Positions 34,960 to 45,708 of a stretch of 64,000 nucleotides of DNA are shown here, piece by piece. A program made the position numbers and the translations under genes. Under the pieces are notes generated by a model that had not been told where the DNA came from, made no database searches, and saw only the letters and a list, made by a program, of their open reading frames with translations. The stretch is from Mesorhizobium sp. NZP2077. Lineage in GTDB: Bacteria; Pseudomonadota; Alphaproteobacteria; Rhizobiales; Rhizobiaceae. The stretch lies in contig NZ_CP051293.1 of assembly GCF_013170805.1 (NCBI RefSeq), positions 7,074,001 to 7,138,000 of the forward strand, in the 5' to 3' direction. The number at the start of each line of letters is the position of its first letter. Position 1 is the stretch's first letter.

Positions 34960-35286
34960 ATGAGCCTCGGACGCGAACAGGACATCGAAATCCGTACACC
35001 GCCGCGATTCATGCCGGGTGAGCGGGTCCGCGCCACACGCCACATAAAAAATGACGGCACCTATCCGGGCAAGGAGATCGGTGAAAATCTGGTGCGCAAA
35101 GGCGACGAGGGCTATGTGCGCGACATCGGCACCTTTCTCCAGCAGTTCTACATCTATGCGGTCGAATGGATTGATCGCGGCACCGTCGTCGGCATGCGTG
35201 CGCGGGAACTCATGAGCCTTGAGACGGCTGGGATTCGTTGCAGTGCCGAAATCGGTGCTGGGTTTGACGAAGGAACGGCCCGATGA
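34960..35286 (+). CDS. nifZ: NifZ, P-cluster maturation protein
   Basis: 108 aa from ATG 34960 (GAAAGGA upstream). NifZ features: 'PPRFMPGERVRATRHIKNDGTYPG', 'LVRKGDEGYVRDIGTFLQQFYIYAVEW'. Assists formation of the second P-cluster of MoFe protein. Reported as needed for full effectiveness in M. loti R7A. Confidence 0.93.
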   Translation: MSLGREQDIEIRTPPRFMPGERVRATRHIKNDGTYPGKEIGENLVRKGDEGYVRDIGTFLQQFYIYAVEWIDRGTVVGMRARELMSLETAGIRCSAEIGAGFDEGTAR

Positions 35287-35495
35287 GGGTAATGATCCGC
35301 AGGACCGGTGCTGGCTTGTCGGCCTATATTCCCAAAAAGGATCTCGAAGAGCCGATCATCAAGGTCGACAACGAACACTTATGGGGTGGGGCCGTGACGC
35401 TGAAGAACGGCTGGCGGTTAGTCCTGCCCGACCTTCCGCGGGATACGCCTTTGCCGATTACCGTCGAAGCAAGGAAGATTTCCGACGAGGACTGA
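35283..35495 (+). CDS. nifT: NifT/FixU family protein
   Basis: 70 aa, starting inside the nifZ stop (ATGA). NifT/FixU pattern: 'MIRRTGAGLSAYIPKKDLEEPI' across the N-terminus and 'WGGAVTLKNGWRLVLPD'. Function unclear; nif operon member, called fixU in M. loti and reported there as contributing to full effectiveness. Confidence 0.92.
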   Translation: MRVMIRRTGAGLSAYIPKKDLEEPIIKVDNEHLWGGAVTLKNGWRLVLPDLPRDTPLPITVEARKISDED

Positions 35496-35536
35496 CCTTC
35501 GGGTTTACACAAAGAGAGCGGCAAAGGGATACGAGC

Positions 35537-36445
35537 ATGAACACAATGACCTCGGGCCATCTCGTCGTCATTCGGGACAGTTTTGCCGAAAGGCAGCTTG
35601 ACCTTTTGAAGAAAGGGCTCGCGGCCGATCAGGTCATTCCCTATCTCGGCCCGGGTCTGCTTGAGATCCGCTCCGCGGGACCGCCCGTACCCCATACCCC
35701 CGAAGCCGTTGCCGCAGCGCTCAACAAGCGCGCGCCAGCCCCTTCGAAGATTCGCACCAACATGTGGTCGGTAGCGCAGTATATCGAACAGCGCCGGCAC
35801 CGCCGGACGCTTCAAGTTTGGATGGCCGAAATATTCGCGGCCCCGGTGGTGCCGACCATCTTGCATGCCTGGCTTGCAACGCTGCCGCTCTCCGTGATCG
35901 TCGACAGCTGGTACGACGGTGCCATGCGCGCGGCCCTAATACAGACCCGCCGAACGGACGTCGTCGAAATACAGGGCGTAACACGGGCGCACGAGATCGG
36001 TGACATTTGGACGAAAGCCTACGATTTGTCCGGGATGTTACTCGAATCCGCACCAGCGGCGAAGACGGTTCTCTACGCCCCTCACGGCGGTGCCAGGCCG
36101 GCCGCAAACTTCCTCGTCGCAGATTCCGACTACGTTGAAGTGCTGAGCGAAATCGACATCCAGACGCCGATCCCTGACCTGGTGAAGGAACGGCGAGCCA
36201 GCCGTGGTCTTTTCTTCCTCGGCTGCCGCTTCAATGATCAGATGCTGCGCACCTATGCCCGACAGATCATGAAGCGCTCCCATGGCCCACATTTTGCGGC
36301 AATCGATACAGCACAGCTGACCAAGAACGAGCGTCGCTTCCTTGCAGAAAGGGCAATCACGGTCATTGACATGCCGACGGGTCAAGCCGCGGCCCGTCTC
36401 GTCGGACTGGGCGAGACATTGCATTCCAAACGGGGAATCGTTTGA
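35537..36445 (+). CDS. SIR2-like protein at the end of the nif operon
   Basis: 302 aa from ATG 35537 (AAAGGGA upstream), 41 nt after nifT. The N-terminal part 'VIPYLGPGLLEI', 'HAWLATLPLSVIVDSWYD', 'LYAPHGGARPAANFLVADSDY' and 'RGLFFLGCRFNDQMLRTYA' fit the SIR2_2 group of NAD-binding proteins, in which the Rossmann core resembles sirtuins. Similar genes follow nifT in other rhizobia as far as I recall. Role unknown: it could hydrolyse or bind NAD, or modify a protein, during nitrogen fixation. Family call moderate. Confidence 0.6.
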   Translation: MNTMTSGHLVVIRDSFAERQLDLLKKGLAADQVIPYLGPGLLEIRSAGPPVPHTPEAVAAALNKRAPAPSKIRTNMWSVAQYIEQRRHRRTLQVWMAEIFAAPVVPTILHAWLATLPLSVIVDSWYDGAMRAALIQTRRTDVVEIQGVTRAHEIGDIWTKAYDLSGMLLESAPAAKTVLYAPHGGARPAANFLVADSDYVEVLSEIDIQTPIPDLVKERRASRGLFFLGCRFNDQMLRTYARQIMKRSHGPHFAAIDTAQLTKNERRFLAERAITVIDMPTGQAAARLVGLGETLHSKRGIV

Positions 36446-37488
36446 GCCATTCCCAGACGCCTCCACACTGCCGAAAAGGTAAAACGGGCAATTGACTTCC
36501 GGGTTTTTCAACAACTCCGAGAGGCGCTCTGAAAAGCTACGACGGTTATTGCATTCGAGGCTGCAGCGGATATGGCATTCGATGCTGCGGATGAACACAG
36601 CGGCGACGGGCTCGAACCAGCCGAGCAGACCATAGTCTGGCGCCATGGTTGTCGCGGCGACCGGTCGCAGCTGATCGGCTTCACTTGGCCGTAAAGCAGT
36701 GGCACGGCATGATGATCAGGGCCGGTTGGGGTCGATGCCAATCGAGCTAAGGCCAAGCGTGCTCACCGCATAGGCGGTCACCTGCCACTGCCATCCCAGA
36801 GCGTCAGGATGATCGCGTTGCGCGACAGCTTGGCGCGCCGCAGACGCGAGCGATTTGGTTCAGGGCAGCCCGCTTCGCCATCAACGAGACCCGCTGCTGC
36901 ATGAGTTGTAACGCCCGCACCACGGCGCCGCGAATCCGCGCTTGTGGCGCCATGACCTTGAGGCGAGTGAGTCCGGCGCTAACAACGCAGACTGAACCAA
37001 TCCGATCAGCCCGGCCCATGCCGGAGAGCACGGCGACCAATGCCGCCAGCTACACCACGCAGCGGGACAACGGCTAAGCGCTAGTTGAAAAGCATACGTC
37101 GACGTCCGCCATTTCCGCATGCACCGCCTTGGATAAGGCCTGCCCCGAGGCATGATGCGGGCCTGGTTGGCTTTCGTGTCGATGCCGGCTTCGTAAGCAG
37201 CGGCTCCCGCGAGGTCGAGCAGTTCCAACTGGCGGCTTGAGGACGGCGCTCACGCACAGCCGTTCCAGGTGCGGCCGGTTATGCGGCCTTCCCCCTTCCC
37301 ATTGGCTTGGGCAAGCTTCTGGGTGATCCTCTGCGTCGCCGGTCGCAGAGAGGTCGGGTCTGCAACGTTAGCACAGGCCAATATTGCGGCCGCCTCGGTA
37401 TGTATGCGTCCCTCTCTTCTGTTTGGCCTGACTGAACAAGCTTGCACCCGGTCGGACATGCAGTCCAACCAGGATGCGCGCTTCCACA
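36446..37488. other. Intergenic region, about 1 kb, no gene recognised
   Basis: Between the SIR2-like gene and nolK. Short frames on both strands (e.g. minus 36804-37040 and 36881-37228) contain protein-like pieces such as 'GAAAYEAGIDTKANQARI' and 'LQLMQQRVSLMAKRAAL' but in broken frames. This looks like decayed coding DNA, possibly old insertion sequences. The 'GGGTTTTTCAACAAC' near 36503 resembles some IS ends, without proof. Confidence 0.4.
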
Positions 37489-38457
37489 TCAAGCCGCATG
37501 TAGGCGAAGAAAATCCTCATACGTCGCTTGCAACCCGGCACCAAGAGACGTTTTGGCTTTCCAGCCAAGGTTACGCAAGCGCGTTACGTCCAGTAGCTTG
37601 CGCGGAGTACCGTCTGGCTTCGTCGTGTCGAACACCAAATTGCCCTCCCAGCAGACCGCCGCCTTGACGAGTTCCGCCACCTCGCGAATTGTGACGTCCT
37701 CACCAACGCCAACATTAATCAGGGGCGCAGTGTCGGGGGCTGTCAAGGCGTCAAAATCCGAATCTGGCAGGCCAAGCAGGAACGCAATGGCATCGCCTAC
37801 ATCCGACGAATACATAAACTCTCGCCGAGGATTTCCGGATCCCCAGACCCCCACAGAGGAGGCGCCGTTCATTTTAGCTTGATGAAAGCGGCGTATCAGA
37901 GCAGGCAGAACGTGACAATTTTCGGGGTGATAATTATCGCCGGGACCATATAAATTGGTCGGCATCAACGCGAGATAGCGCGCCTTGTACTGCCGGTTGA
38001 AAGACCAGCACGATTCGACACCTGCAATTTTTGCCAAAGCGTAGGGACGATTCGTCGCTTCAAGCGGACCGGTGAGAAGGTATTCCTCCCGTATCGGCTG
38101 CGGACAGTCGCGTGGATAGATACACGAGGAGCCAAGAAAAATCATCCGTTCGACGCCGGACGCGTAAGCGGCATCAAAAACACTGAGTTGAATCGCTAAG
38201 TTGTTATGAAGGAAATCGACAGGGGAGCTAGCGTTCGCCAGTATACCACCAACCTTTGCGGCGCACATAACGACGTAATCTGGCCGCTGCGACATGAAGA
38301 ACTTGCGCGTCTCGCTCCGGTCAAATAGATCCAGTTCGTCGTGAGTACGTGTTATTATCTCATAGGATCCTAACGCCTCGAGGGCTCTCATTGTGGCGGA
38401 TCCAACAAGGCCGCGATGGCCTGCCACATAGACTTTCTTCATCTTTTTGTTTTCCAT
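37489..38457 (-). CDS. nolK: GDP-L-fucose synthase (epimerase/reductase)
   Basis: 322 aa, extended SDR. '[18 protein letters not shown]' (NAD(P) motif), '[18 protein letters not shown]', '[15 protein letters not shown]' and active-site '[12 protein letters not shown]' (Y-x3-K). Converts GDP-4-keto-6-deoxymannose to GDP-L-fucose for Nod factor decoration. Third gene of nodZ-noeL-nolK. ATG 38457 used; another ATG five codons later is possible. Confidence 0.93.
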   Translation of the reverse strand: MENKKMKKVYVAGHRGLVGSATMRALEALGSYEIITRTHDELDLFDRSETRKFFMSQRPDYVVMCAAKVGGILANASSPVDFLHNNLAIQLSVFDAAYASGVERMIFLGSSCIYPRDCPQPIREEYLLTGPLEATNRPYALAKIAGVESCWSFNRQYKARYLALMPTNLYGPGDNYHPENCHVLPALIRRFHQAKMNGASSVGVWGSGNPRREFMYSSDVGDAIAFLLGLPDSDFDALTAPDTAPLINVGVGEDVTIREVAELVKAAVCWEGNLVFDTTKPDGTPRKLLDVTRLRNLGWKAKTSLGAGLQATYEDFLRLHAA

Positions 38458-38529
38458 TGTTAACGCTCTGAGCGCTCCTTAAGAAGGCCACCATAGCACT
38501 GACAACAACCCAGCATGGCGCCGCCGTTG

Positions 38530-39630
38530 TCAGCATAACTCTCGTGGACTGTGTGAATAATAACCCTGCTTCATCAGCACTGCGTCACGCTCTGCCATGC
38601 GCAAATCTTCCCGAACCATCTCCCTAACCAATTCGATGAAGGAGATTTTGGGCTCCCACCCAAGTTTTTCTTTCGCCTTGCGGGCATCGCCGAGAAGTGT
38701 CTCGACTTCTGCAGGACGAAAATAACGGGGATCTACTTTTACGATCAGAGCTCCTGTCTTTGCATCGTACCCCTCTTCGTCGATCCCTTCCCCCACCCAA
38801 CGAACACCGATGCCGAGTTCAGCGGCCGCGACGCTGACGAATTCGCGCACCGAATGTTGCTCACCGCTAGCGATCACAAAGTCTTCAGGTTGCTCCTGCT
38901 GCAGCATCAACCACTGCATCTGGACGTAGTCTCGTGCGTGCCCCCAATCGCGACGCGCATTAAGGTTGCCCAAGAATAGAGTCCGCTGCATTCCAAGCTT
39001 GATCCGAGCCAGGGCGCGCGTGATTTTGCGCGTTACAAATGTTTCTCCGCGCGCGGGTGACTCATGATTAAATAAAATGCCGTTACACGCATATAAATTG
39101 TAAGCTTCTCGATAGTTTACGGTGATCCAGTGAGCATACAATTTGGCAACAGCGTAGGGTGATCGGGGGTAGAACGGTGTCGTCTCGGTCTGCGGCGTTT
39201 CCCGCACCAGCCCGTAGAGCTCAGACGTCGACGCTTGGTAGTAGCGCGTATGCTCGACGAGCCCCAGGATCCGAATTGCCTCGAGGATACGCAGCGCACC
39301 CAAGGCATCGGAGTTCGCGGTGTATTCTGGTTCTTCAAAGGAGACTGCAACGTGGCTCTGAGCTGCCAAATTGTAAATTTCGTCCGGCTGAACCAGTTGG
39401 ATGACACGCGTAAGGCTGGACGAGTCTGTCAAGTCCCCGTGGTGAAGTGTAAGATCAACGCCACCTTCATGAGGGTCATGATAGAGATGGTCTATACGGC
39501 CCGTATTAAAAAGAGACGATCGTCTCTTTATCCCATGCACAGAATAGCCCTTTTCTAAAAGCAATTCTGCGAGGTAGGAACCGTCTTGCCCCGTGACTCC
39601 GGTGATTAAAGCGACTTTTCTCTTTGACAA
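38530..39630 (-). CDS. noeL: GDP-mannose 4,6-dehydratase
   Basis: 366 aa from a TTG at 39630, chosen because AAGGA lies about 7 nt upstream and the family begins at '[20 protein letters not shown]'. The in-frame ATG at 39744 would add 38 unrelated residues. Motifs: '[16 protein letters not shown]', '[10 protein letters not shown]', '[12 protein letters not shown]' (Y-x3-K) and '[16 protein letters not shown]'. First dedicated step to GDP-fucose. Confidence 0.93.
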   Translation of the reverse strand: MSKRKVALITGVTGQDGSYLAELLLEKGYSVHGIKRRSSLFNTGRIDHLYHDPHEGGVDLTLHHGDLTDSSSLTRVIQLVQPDEIYNLAAQSHVAVSFEEPEYTANSDALGALRILEAIRILGLVEHTRYYQASTSELYGLVRETPQTETTPFYPRSPYAVAKLYAHWITVNYREAYNLYACNGILFNHESPARGETFVTRKITRALARIKLGMQRTLFLGNLNARRDWGHARDYVQMQWLMLQQEQPEDFVIASGEQHSVREFVSVAAAELGIGVRWVGEGIDEEGYDAKTGALIVKVDPRYFRPAEVETLLGDARKAKEKLGWEPKISFIELVREMVREDLRMAERDAVLMKQGYYSHSPRELC

Positions 39631-39772
39631 GCTTGAATCCTTTTGATTTTGACGCGCCCATGAAAATGCTCGCCTGCGGCGGGATTGCGTGGCGAGAAAG
39701 GGGCGCATTGGGCAGGGCGAACGGGGGCCTCTTCGCGAAGGCAAGAGAGAGTTCGAGCGGGATGCCAGCCTT

Positions 39773-40762
39773 TCATGGAGCCGGGGAACGTTCGAAAGAG
39801 TTGTCGATCAAGATCAAACGACGCGGGTCATTCAAATCGAATTCGATAATTCGTGGCACGAAGAGGCGGGCATAGCGGGTGAAGGCGCTAGTCGGAGGAA
39901 AGCGAATAACAGTGTCGCATCGACCGAGGAGATACATCTCAACGAGAGCGGAAAAACCCCCGTCGGTGCCCAGTGCTGCACTGTGTAAGGGGCCGGCCTG
40001 ATCCGCCTGGAAGCGTTTTGGGACGGTGAAAAGTTCGGGAAATACGCCCGACAGGTGATCAACAACCTTGGCGCTGTCTGTACACAAGAACACCCTTACA
40101 GGTCTTGAATGCGGTTGCGCCTTGGCCATACGGATGGCAGTGCATACCTGCTCTAAGGCAACTTTCGGATCAGCCCAAAAAGGTGCGTGATCCATAATAT
40201 CTTCGCCGTTGCCGTGGCGGACATGGACTCCAATTATGCTGTGCCCGTCAAAATGTTCCTGGTAGAGCGCTTCAATGCGATTCTCAATTTCGACCCTCGG
40301 TGTGATGCTCCTAAATATGGTTCGCTCGGCCTTTTCATCGCAGCGCCACATCAAGCAAGCATCACACACCACCGTGTTGGCTTCACAATCATCTTGGGCC
40401 TGGAAAAGATCGTTAAGCTCGTCACGTTCTTGGAAAATCTGTTCATCCGGACGGTACACGCAGTCGATGGATGGCTTGTTCCACCACGACGGGAAGAAGG
40501 GACCAGGGAATGAGACGTGGTTGATCTGGTCATCGCAAATGACCCGTACACCACCGATATTCTCAATTGGCTTGAAGAAAGCTGGAAAGGCATTCGCAAA
40601 CGGGTTGTCAAGGTAACAAGAGCCGCGCCAATCTATTGCTAAAGCTCGTCCCGTCCGATGTGCGTAGTCCCAAGCCGACGCGAGAGACCACAGGCAATCA
40701 CCGAGACCCGTGCGCCGTCGAGAAACAACGAACCGATCGTTCCTTGAGCGATCAACAAGCAT
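39773..40762 (-). CDS. nodZ: Nod factor alpha-1,6-fucosyltransferase NodZ
   Basis: 329 aa, full length. Fucosyltransferase motifs '[17 protein letters not shown]', '[13 protein letters not shown]' (GDP-fucose-binding Arg) and '[16 protein letters not shown]'. It adds L-fucose to the reducing-end GlcNAc of the lipochitooligosaccharide, a feature of Mesorhizobium (Lotus) and some Bradyrhizobium Nod factors. First gene after the nod box at 41029-41075; GGAGAGAGG precedes the ATG. Confidence 0.96.
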   Translation of the reverse strand: MLVDRSRNDRFVVSRRRTGLGDCLWSLASAWDYAHRTGRALAIDWRGSCYLDNPFANAFPAFFKPIENIGGVRVICDDQINHVSFPGPFFPSWWNKPSIDCVYRPDEQIFQERDELNDLFQAQDDCEANTVVCDACLMWRCDEKAERTIFRSITPRVEIENRIEALYQEHFDGHSIIGVHVRHGNGEDIMDHAPFWADPKVALEQVCTAIRMAKAQPHSRPVRVFLCTDSAKVVDHLSGVFPELFTVPKRFQADQAGPLHSAALGTDGGFSALVEMYLLGRCDTVIRFPPTSAFTRYARLFVPRIIEFDLNDPRRLILIDNSFERSPAP

Positions 40763-41028
40763 CTAAATTGCCTCTCTCCAGAACACCACAAGCCTCAGCT
40801 TTGCTGCTGCGTTTGAGGCAAGCGCCTGCGCAATTCGGGGAAGATTGTCGTGCTGTGCCAATGCGATGTAGCTTGCGTCTGTCGCGGAAGTGCATGGCCG
40901 CGATGGACGCGCGCCTGGGCTGGTCTTCCGCGCAGACCAGAAAATGCTCTTCGGAGCCAACGCAAACATCAACCACTTTCCTTAAGGCTGCTACATTCTT
41001 GAATTCTTTCTATGCATCGTGCCGTAAC

Positions 41029-41075
41029 ATCGGTAAAATCGTCTGTTTCGATGAAACGCATCCACGCCATGGATG
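41029..41075 (-). promoter_or_regulatory. nod box (NodD binding site) for nodZ-noeL-nolK
   Basis: Read on the minus strand, the 47 bp contain all conserved blocks in order: ATCCAT, GTGGATG, then ATCGAAAC, then GATTTTACCGATG. The 3' end lies about 267 bp upstream of nodZ. NodD plus flavonoid should activate the operon from here. Confidence 0.9.
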
Positions 41076-41222
41076 GCTAGTGACATGGGTTCCAGAGCGT
41101 TGGCTGTGAACCCTCTCGCTGTGCTCGACGCACCGCTAACCCCAGCGGAACCTCACGGTGACAGCACGCAGCATCGACCTAAGTGAGCCGGCCATGAGCG
41201 CGGGCCGCGGCCACGAAGTTTC

Positions 41223-41640
41223 GACTGGGCCAGGTTCTGCATGGGAGCGCCACAAAGAAAGAGGCGATGCGTCGAGCTGTAAGCGAGCCTGAGCTCGCTT
41301 TCGAAGCGCTATGCCATCAACCCCAAGACGGTCGCGAAGTGGAGGAGCGGAGTTCGACCGCCGATCTGCCCACCGGCCCCAGGGAGCCGAGATCGAAGGT
41401 TCTGTCTGCCGTAGAAGAGGACCGTTGTTGTGGCCTTCCGCCGCAACACACTGCTGCCGCTGGACGATTGCCTCTACGGCCTTGCAGCCGACGATCCCGC
41501 ATCTGACGCGCTCTTCATTGCACCTATGTCTGCAGCGCAAGCATCGGCTTCTTCCAAATTGATATTGCGGAGATCCCAACCGAACAGGGCAAGCTAAACA
41601 TCAAGGCCTTTGTACCGGGGCACCGCCTGTCGCGAACCTT
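41223..41640 (+). mobile_element. IS481-like transposase remnant (5' portion)
   Basis: Pieces of the transposase N-terminus occur in shifting frames: 'LSKRYAINPKTVAKWR', 'VVAFRRNTLLPLDDCLY', and then 'GFFQIDIAEIPTEQGKL', the start of the catalytic core (the Asp of DDE). Everything further is missing. A homologous remnant lies inverted at 43689-44275. Confidence 0.7.
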
Positions 41641-41693
41641 CGCGCCCCTCTGTCCCGCCGGCACCAAAGGAGACCGTCGCGGCGCCGTTGTTG

Positions 41694-42860
41694 CTAGATC
41701 ACATTCAATTCCCTAAACGCCCTCCCTTCGGCGACACGGATGTACCCAAACGCGGAGCAATCGACCGTGCGGTAGCCGCCATGCACGAGAAGCTCGGCCA
41801 GCGCCTTGCCGACCGCCGGGGCCTGCTGCAGACCGTGGCCTGAAAATCCGTTGGCGAAGAGGAAATTTTTCACCTTGGGGTGCGGCCCGATCACCGCGTT
41901 CTGGTCGAGCGTGTTGTAATCGTAGTGCCCGGCCCAGGCGCGGGTAGGCTTGATGGCCTCGAAGGCCGGAATGCGGGTCGCCAGCACCGGCCAAATCACC
42001 TCTTCGAACAGCGGCCAGTCGACCTCGAAATCGGTGGGGTCGGCCGGGCCGTCGCCCTCTTCCGTTTCGGCGCCGCCGGTGAGATAGACCGAGCCTTCCG
42101 GCCGGACATAGATGCCGGAGGGATCGACCAGCAGCGGCATATCAGAATATTTGTCGCGCGCCTCGAAGACGAAGACGTTGCGCTTGCGCGGCTCCACAGG
42201 CAGCGCCAGCCCGGCCATGGCAGCGACCTTGCCGGCATTCGGCCCGGCGGCATTGATGACGGTGCCGGCTTCGATCGTCTCGCCATTGTCGAGCCTGACG
42301 CTGGTGACACGGTGGCCCTGTCGCTCGATGCCGATGACCGAGGCGGTCATAAAGTCCACGTTCTTGCTGCGCAACGCCTTGCGGAACAGCGTCAGCATCG
42401 CATGCGCGTCGAACCAGCCTTCGCCGCTGCGGCCATAGGCGCCGGCGGATATATCTTCGGTCGACAGCCAAGGGAAGCGGCGGGTAAGCTGGTCGGCGTC
42501 CTCCAGCACGATGTCAGCGCTCTCGGCCTTCTGCGCCTCGTGATTGGCTTTGAGGATCGGCAGACCGTTCTCGCTGGCGAGAATGAGAAAGCCGCCCTCG
42601 CGGAAACCGATATCGGCGTCAGCTCCAAAGGTTTCCTTCAGCCGTCGGAACAGTTTCAGCGTGAACTGCGACAGGCGGATGTTCTGCGGGATCGAGAATT
42701 GCTGGCGAATGGAGGCGCAGGACAACGTCGTTGCCGCGTGCGCGAACTGCGGATCGCGCTCGATCAGCGCGATCGAGCCGGAAAACCCTTCTTCACGCAG
42801 ATAGTAGGCGATCGAAGAGCCGACGATGGCTCCTCCGATGATAACGATCTCGTAACGCAC
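41694..42860 (-). CDS. FAD-dependent oxidoreductase (DAO/sarcosine-oxidase-like)
   Basis: 388 aa from a GTG at 42860 (GGAAAGG upstream), which places the dinucleotide motif 'YEIVIIGGAIVGSSIAYYLRE' at the N-terminus; an in-frame GTG at 42899 is an alternative. Also 'INAAGPNAGKVAAMAG' and a C-terminal 'LFANGFSGHGLQQAPAVGKALAE' FAD motif. Oxidises an amine or amino-acid-like substrate. It lies between two IS481-like remnants in opposite orientation, so it may have arrived or been trapped by transposition. Confidence 0.82.
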   Translation of the reverse strand: MRYEIVIIGGAIVGSSIAYYLREEGFSGSIALIERDPQFAHAATTLSCASIRQQFSIPQNIRLSQFTLKLFRRLKETFGADADIGFREGGFLILASENGLPILKANHEAQKAESADIVLEDADQLTRRFPWLSTEDISAGAYGRSGEGWFDAHAMLTLFRKALRSKNVDFMTASVIGIERQGHRVTSVRLDNGETIEAGTVINAAGPNAGKVAAMAGLALPVEPRKRNVFVFEARDKYSDMPLLVDPSGIYVRPEGSVYLTGGAETEEGDGPADPTDFEVDWPLFEEVIWPVLATRIPAFEAIKPTRAWAGHYDYNTLDQNAVIGPHPKVKNFLFANGFSGHGLQQAPAVGKALAELLVHGGYRTVDCSAFGYIRVAEGRAFRELNVI

Positions 42861-42993
42861 TTTTTTGTCGCCTTTCCGGTAACCGCCCGTGTCGGTCACA
42901 CAGCCGTCAGCATGATGTCGAAGCGCGTGCCGCGGCCGGGCGCGGGCCTAGCGAGTTGAAATGGGTTGCCGCATGCGCTTGATCCATCAGCCC

Positions 42994-43324
42994 TCACGCG
43001 GCTGCCGGTCCTGCTTCACGCAGCAAGTCGTCGGCTTTGTCCGTCTTCTCCCAGGTGAGCTCAGGCTCTTCACGGCCGAAGTGTCCGTATGTCCCCGTCT
43101 TGCGGTATATCGGGCGTAAGAGATCAAGCATCTTGATGATGCCTTTCGGTCGGAGATCGAAAACATGCGAATCCAAACATGAGGCCCTGATCCCGCCCTT
43201 GCTCGAGATCCTGCCATCGTCCTTCATCAACGCCCTGGCTTATGTCGGGCGACTGCCCAGTGAGAGCCTGAACGACGGCGCAACTTCGGCCATCAAAGCC
43301 GATGGCATCGTCGTCGTAGCCAAT
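42994..43324 (-). pseudogene. metK: metK (S-adenosylmethionine synthetase) pseudogene with a large internal deletion
   Basis: One frame reads '[18 protein letters not shown]...[11 protein letters not shown]...[10 protein letters not shown]', the first third of MetK. At about 43162 it joins, in another frame, '[23 protein letters not shown]...[10 protein letters not shown]' and the normal C-terminus. The ATP- and methionine-binding middle is missing, so it cannot be functional. The extreme N-terminus is not recognisable either. Confidence 0.8.
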
Positions 43325-43688
43325 ATCCGCAGGCGACTTGGGTGTAATCGATGTGCGCATGGCTGGTGCCTCCTCCTGCTGACTTTGTCATTTCGCGCTC
43401 TTCGTAAATGCTGTTTGGCGGCGGAACATAAAACGACACCAGATTTCTGCCGCCACTGATCTCGAAAGTTGTGATGAGCGTACCATTGACAGCGATTTGC
43501 GCTCGCAACGATTCCATGAATTTCTTTGAAGGATCTGTTGCAATGCTAAACAAGAACGCAACGAGATTGGCGGGGCCTGGTAAGGCAAGCTGGAACTGGT
43601 TGGCCAAGAGGGAGGCGATCGGCGCACCTTTCCCCAGGCGACGTGCTAACTTGCATCGTGCACCTCATCCGCCATTTGCTAAATGTTT
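43325..43688. other. Gap between the metK pseudogene and the IS481-like remnant
   Basis: A minus-strand frame (43293-43607, 104 codons) reads protein-like ('QFQLALPGPANLVAFLFS', 'TTFEISGGRNLVSFYVPP') but is not recognised and runs into the metK remnant. Possibly decayed coding DNA. Confidence 0.3.
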
Positions 43689-44275
43689 AGTCCCGGCATT
43701 TGCTGGAGCGGATTGAAAGTGAACGCTCGGGCTGGGAAGCCCATGCCTTCCAGATGAACTCGCAGGGCGTGAGGCCCTTGAGGGTCTTCAGCTTGCGGCC
43801 GAAATTGTAGGCCGCGACGAAGTCGGCAAGATGCCGACGCAGTTGGTCGCGATCGTCGTAGTGGAAGCGCTTGACGGTTGCGTCTTGATGGTCCGGTTCA
43901 TTCTCTCGACTCTTCTCGCCGGCCTGTCGCCGTCGACATCTGGCAATCGGCCGATGCTTGCCTGCAGCCAGCGGTGCAATGAAGAGCGCGTCAGATGCGG
44001 GACGTCGGCTGCAACTCGTAGAGGCAATCGTCGAGCGGCAGCAGCCTGTTGCGGCGGAAGGCCACAACAACGGTCCTCTTCCTCGGCAGACAGAACTGTC
44101 GCCTCCCTGGGGCCGGTGGACAGATCGGCGGTCGAATTCCGCTTCTCCACTTCGCGACCGTCTTGGGGTTGATGCCATAGCGCTTCGAAAGCGACCTCAG
44201 GCTCGCTTCACTATGTTGTATCGCTCGACGGATCGCCTCTGTCGTTGTGGCGCTCCATGCAGAACCTGGCCCATA
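43689..44275 (-). mobile_element. IS481-like transposase remnant, internally deleted
   Basis: Minus strand carries the N-terminus ('SEASLRSLSKRYGINPKTV', 'LLPLDDCLYELQP', 'IGRLPDVDGDRPARR') and then jumps to the C-terminal part ('ATVKRFHYDDRDQLRRHLAD', 'AAYNFGRKLKTLKGLTP'), in several frames. The catalytic core is lost. Inverted relative to the remnant at 41223-41640. Confidence 0.75.
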
Positions 44276-44340
44276 GTGCATCCTTTGAGTCGGATGAGAA
44301 TGGCGAAATTTCTTTTCCGCGACATGCGAGCAAGAAGGCT

Positions 44341-45708
44341 TCAGCCAATGGCGGTTTTTCGATAATCGGCCGCGTCTATCCCATGTCGTTTCAGCTTGTC
44401 GTAGAAGGTCTTGCGGGGAACTCCCAGGACTTCGATCGTGCACCTCACGTCGCCGCCGCATTCCTGCAAGGCATCGCGGATGACAGTCGCCTCATAAAGG
44501 CTGACCTTCTCGGACAAGGGGAGGCTTGATACCGCTTGTTCCTTTCGACCTGACGCAATGGGCGTGCCTAGCCCTTCGAGTCCCAATGCAACGCGATCGG
44601 CGAAATGCACGAGTTCACGGACATTGCCGGGCCAATTGTGGCTCACGAGGCGATCGCGCACGCCAGCGCTTATGTCCGGAACTGGCCTGCTGAAGCGTTT
44701 GGAGGCGCGTTCCAGGAAATGCCCAAAGAGCATCGGGATGTCTTCGCGCCTTTCGCGAAGCGGCGGGATACGGAGCGTCACCACATTGAGCCGGAAATAA
44801 AGGTCTTCCCGGAAATCTCCGCGAGCGGCCGGATCGCCGAGATCGGCCTTCGTAGCCGACACGACACGAAGGTCGACGCTGCGGGTTTCGTTCGTGCCGA
44901 GCGGCGTGATCTGCCGGGTCTCAAGCACCCTCAGGAGCTTCACCTGGAGTGCTGGCGGCATCGACTCGATTTCGTCGAGGAAGAGCGTCCCTCCGTTCGA
45001 ATGCTCGATGCGACCGGTCCTGCGCCTCTGCGCGCCAGTAAAGGCGCCTGCCTCGTGCCCGAAAAGTTCGCTATCGATGACGCTTTCGGGCAGCGCTCCA
45101 CAATTCAGGGCAACGAAGGGCTTCGTGCGTCGTCTGCTCCAGCGGTGAAGCAGATCCGCGACCACCTCCTTGCCCGTGCCCGTCTCGCCTTCCACAAGGA
45201 CATCCACATCGGTATCGGCGATCTGGCGGAGAGTTTCGCGCAATCGAATCATGGTCGGTGCCTCCCCTATCAGCGGGATATCGCCCGCAGATCGGACAAC
45301 CGCATCCCTAAGACGTCTGTTTTCCAGGACCAGGCGCCGTTTTTCCGAAGCGCGATGCAGCGTCACGAGAAGCCGGTCGTTCGCATATGGCTTCGAGATG
45401 AAATCGTAGGCGCCATCCTTGATGGCGGCAACGGCCAGCTCGACGTCGGCATGCCCGGTGATCAGGACAACCGGGATTTCCGGGTCAATCGCCTTCACTC
45501 GCTCGAAGAGCTGAAGTCCGTTCAGCCCGGGCATACGGATGTCACTCACGACAGGGCCATCGAAGTTCCCGTCGATTCTGGCGAGTGCGGCCTCGGCCGA
45601 ACCGAACACGCTCGGTGAGAACGAGGCAAGCTTCAGCATCTGCGTGGCTGCGCGAAGCACATCCTCGTCATCGTCGATAAAAATGACCGGTCCTGATTCA
45701 GCACTCAT
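44341..45708 (-). CDS. dctD: C4-dicarboxylate transport response regulator DctD
   Basis: 455 aa. Receiver domain with '[14 protein letters not shown]', phospho-acceptor Asp in '[11 protein letters not shown]' and 'FISKPYAND'; AAA+ domain with '[14 protein letters not shown]', 'GAFTGA' and '[10 protein letters not shown]'; C-terminal Fis-type DNA-binding '[20 protein letters not shown]'. Phosphorylated by DctB, it activates dctA with sigma-54. Its start overlaps the dctB stop (ATGA). Confidence 0.95.
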   Translation of the reverse strand: MSAESGPVIFIDDDEDVLRAATQMLKLASFSPSVFGSAEAALARIDGNFDGPVVSDIRMPGLNGLQLFERVKAIDPEIPVVLITGHADVELAVAAIKDGAYDFISKPYANDRLLVTLHRASEKRRLVLENRRLRDAVVRSAGDIPLIGEAPTMIRLRETLRQIADTDVDVLVEGETGTGKEVVADLLHRWSRRRTKPFVALNCGALPESVIDSELFGHEAGAFTGAQRRRTGRIEHSNGGTLFLDEIESMPPALQVKLLRVLETRQITPLGTNETRSVDLRVVSATKADLGDPAARGDFREDLYFRLNVVTLRIPPLRERREDIPMLFGHFLERASKRFSRPVPDISAGVRDRLVSHNWPGNVRELVHFADRVALGLEGLGTPIASGRKEQAVSSLPLSEKVSLYEATVIRDALQECGGDVRCTIEVLGVPRKTFYDKLKRHGIDAADYRKTAIG

